Positions 63,368-64,000 of a stretch of DNA of 64,000 bases are shown here, in pieces. Source of the stretch: Gillisella vitis (GTDB lineage Bacteria; Pseudomonadota; Alphaproteobacteria; Rhizobiales; Rhizobiaceae); the NCBI RefSeq assembly GCF_001541345.2, contig NZ_LMVL02000006.1, positions 62,001 to 126,000 of the forward strand, in the 5' to 3' direction. Position numbers and translations under genes: made by a program. Numbering within the stretch: the first letter of the stretch is position 1; each line of letters opens with the position of its first letter. Under the pieces are notes generated by a model, which worked only from the letters and a program-made list of their open reading frames with translations, did no database searches and was not told the DNA's origin.

Positions 63368-64000
63368 TCGATGAAGGCCGGATCGCTGTCGTCAACGGTG
63401 AGCGACTGAGATGCGCTGGATCGGCAGAGGGAAGACAGAGCCGGTCTGCGAGCGCCATGGCGGCAGCGCCAAGGGCTGCGGCATCCTCGGAGGCGGCCGC
63501 ACGGTGTAAGCTTGGGGCCAAGGCTCCTCGACGACTGATTTCCTCATGCACGTAGAGCAGCAATTCATCAATCAGCCGCACAGGTAGGCGTCCGCCCAGA
63601 ATAATGCCATCGGGGTCCACCACCATGCCGATGTCGCTGACGGCTTCGGCAAGGTTGATGGCCATTTTCTTCAGCCAACCGCTGAGAAGGGCGCGTCCCC
63701 GTCCATCCAGCGTCAACAGATCCGCAGGTGTCGCAACATCCACCCCATTGTCGGCAAGGTAGTCGAGCAGCACGAACATGGACAGCATATCGCCCAACGG
63801 TCTGGTTTCCCCGGCAAAGGGACCGGTTGTGACCGCCGTGGGCAGCCAGCCGATTTCGCCACCCAGTCCGCCTGCGCCCTTGTGGCGCATACCGTCAATC
63901 ACCAGACTGCCACCAAGACAGGCGGATATCAGAATATAGAAAAAGCTGCGCATCTCGGTGCCCAGCCCATATTCAATCTCGCCCAAAGCCGCCGCATTGG
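63336..64000 (-). CDS. ROK-family protein, 5' end beyond the window
   Basis: The frame is open to the right edge, so only the C-terminal ~220 residues are seen. They carry the ROK core: 'FYILISACLGGSLVIDGMRH', 'GAGGLGGEIGWLP', 'DIGMVVDPDGIILGGRLPVR' and a C-terminal 'AAALGAAAMALADRL'. Whether it is a regulator with a DNA-binding head or a sugar kinase depends on the missing N-terminus; the lack of the zinc-binding cysteine cluster favours a regulator. It converges on and overlaps the first ROK gene. Confidence 0.85.
   Translation of the reverse strand, partial: NAAALGEIEYGLGTEMRSFFYILISACLGGSLVIDGMRHKGAGGLGGEIGWLPTAVTTGPFAGETRPLGDMLSMFVLLDYLADNGVDVATPADLLTLDGRGRALLSGWLKKMAINLAEAVSDIGMVVDPDGIILGGRLPVRLIDELLLYVHEEISRRGALAPSLHRAAASEDAAALGAAAMALADRLCLPSADPAHLSRSPLTTAIRPSSINSVLAAAVR

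Overview
The window looks like a chromosomal or chromid segment of a Rhizobiaceae-type alphaproteobacterium (Agrobacterium/Rhizobium group). The evidence is the family make-up: FecI/FecR, Rrf2 regulators near a RirA-type TGA-N9-TCA motif, DUF4142, ROK and an IaaA-type asparaginase. There is also a hybrid NRPS/PKS locus whose parts match what I know of the Agrobacterium fabrum C58 siderophore locus (fabrubactin, with the flavin monooxygenase FbnE/Atu3671). No species name can be read from the sequence.

Left flank (1-5583): the N-terminal part of a DUF4142 protein, a ~900-base stretch with no recognised gene, then a two-gene RND efflux pump on the plus strand.

Iron uptake block (5699-14026, minus strand): FecR anti-sigma factor, FecI-type ECF sigma factor, ABC ATPase, two FecCD permeases, a periplasmic binding protein and a TonB-dependent receptor with an N-terminal signalling (STN) domain. 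A strong hairpin lies between receptor and binding protein. Two nearly identical hairpins overlap the stop codons of fecI and of the FhuF-like reductase gene.

Siderophore assembly block (14145-54089): two divergent operons start from a 326-bp control region at 37835-38160 that carries a TGA-N9-TCA motif. Leftward: an NRPS with TubC docking domain and terminal reductase (C-A-T-R), methyltransferase, class III aminotransferase, MbtH protein, two small overlapping genes, PKS (KS-AT-KR*-ACP), NRPS (C-A-T-C-A-T-E), C-T protein, type II thioesterase and FhuF-like ferric reductase. Rightward: fatty acyl-AMP ligase fused to an ACP, PKS (KS-AT-KR*-ACP), luciferase-like FMN monooxygenase, NRPS (C-A-T-C-A-T) and a MATE exporter. 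Together these would start on a fatty acid, extend it by two malonyl and several amino acid units, rearrange it oxidatively, and release it reductively as an aromatic-amino-acid-derived end group (by analogy to the DOPA-derived Dmaq group of fabrubactin/anachelin). The two small genes are the most interesting part. The second has an exact H-x38-H-xxx-C pattern as in the SfmD heme hydroxylase, and the pair looks like an SfmD-type tyrosine hydroxylase split into two coupled genes, which would supply the catechol.

Right flank (54100-64000): two convergent Rrf2-type regulators without the usual cluster cysteines, a serine-hydrolase-like gene, a scar of decayed IS6-family and histidine ammonia-lyase fragments, a soluble methyl-accepting chemotaxis protein with three near-identical 90-residue repeats, a small GlsB/YeaQ membrane protein, an isoaspartyl peptidase/asparaginase, and two convergent ROK regulators, the last cut by the window edge. 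No tRNA, rRNA or CRISPR array was seen.
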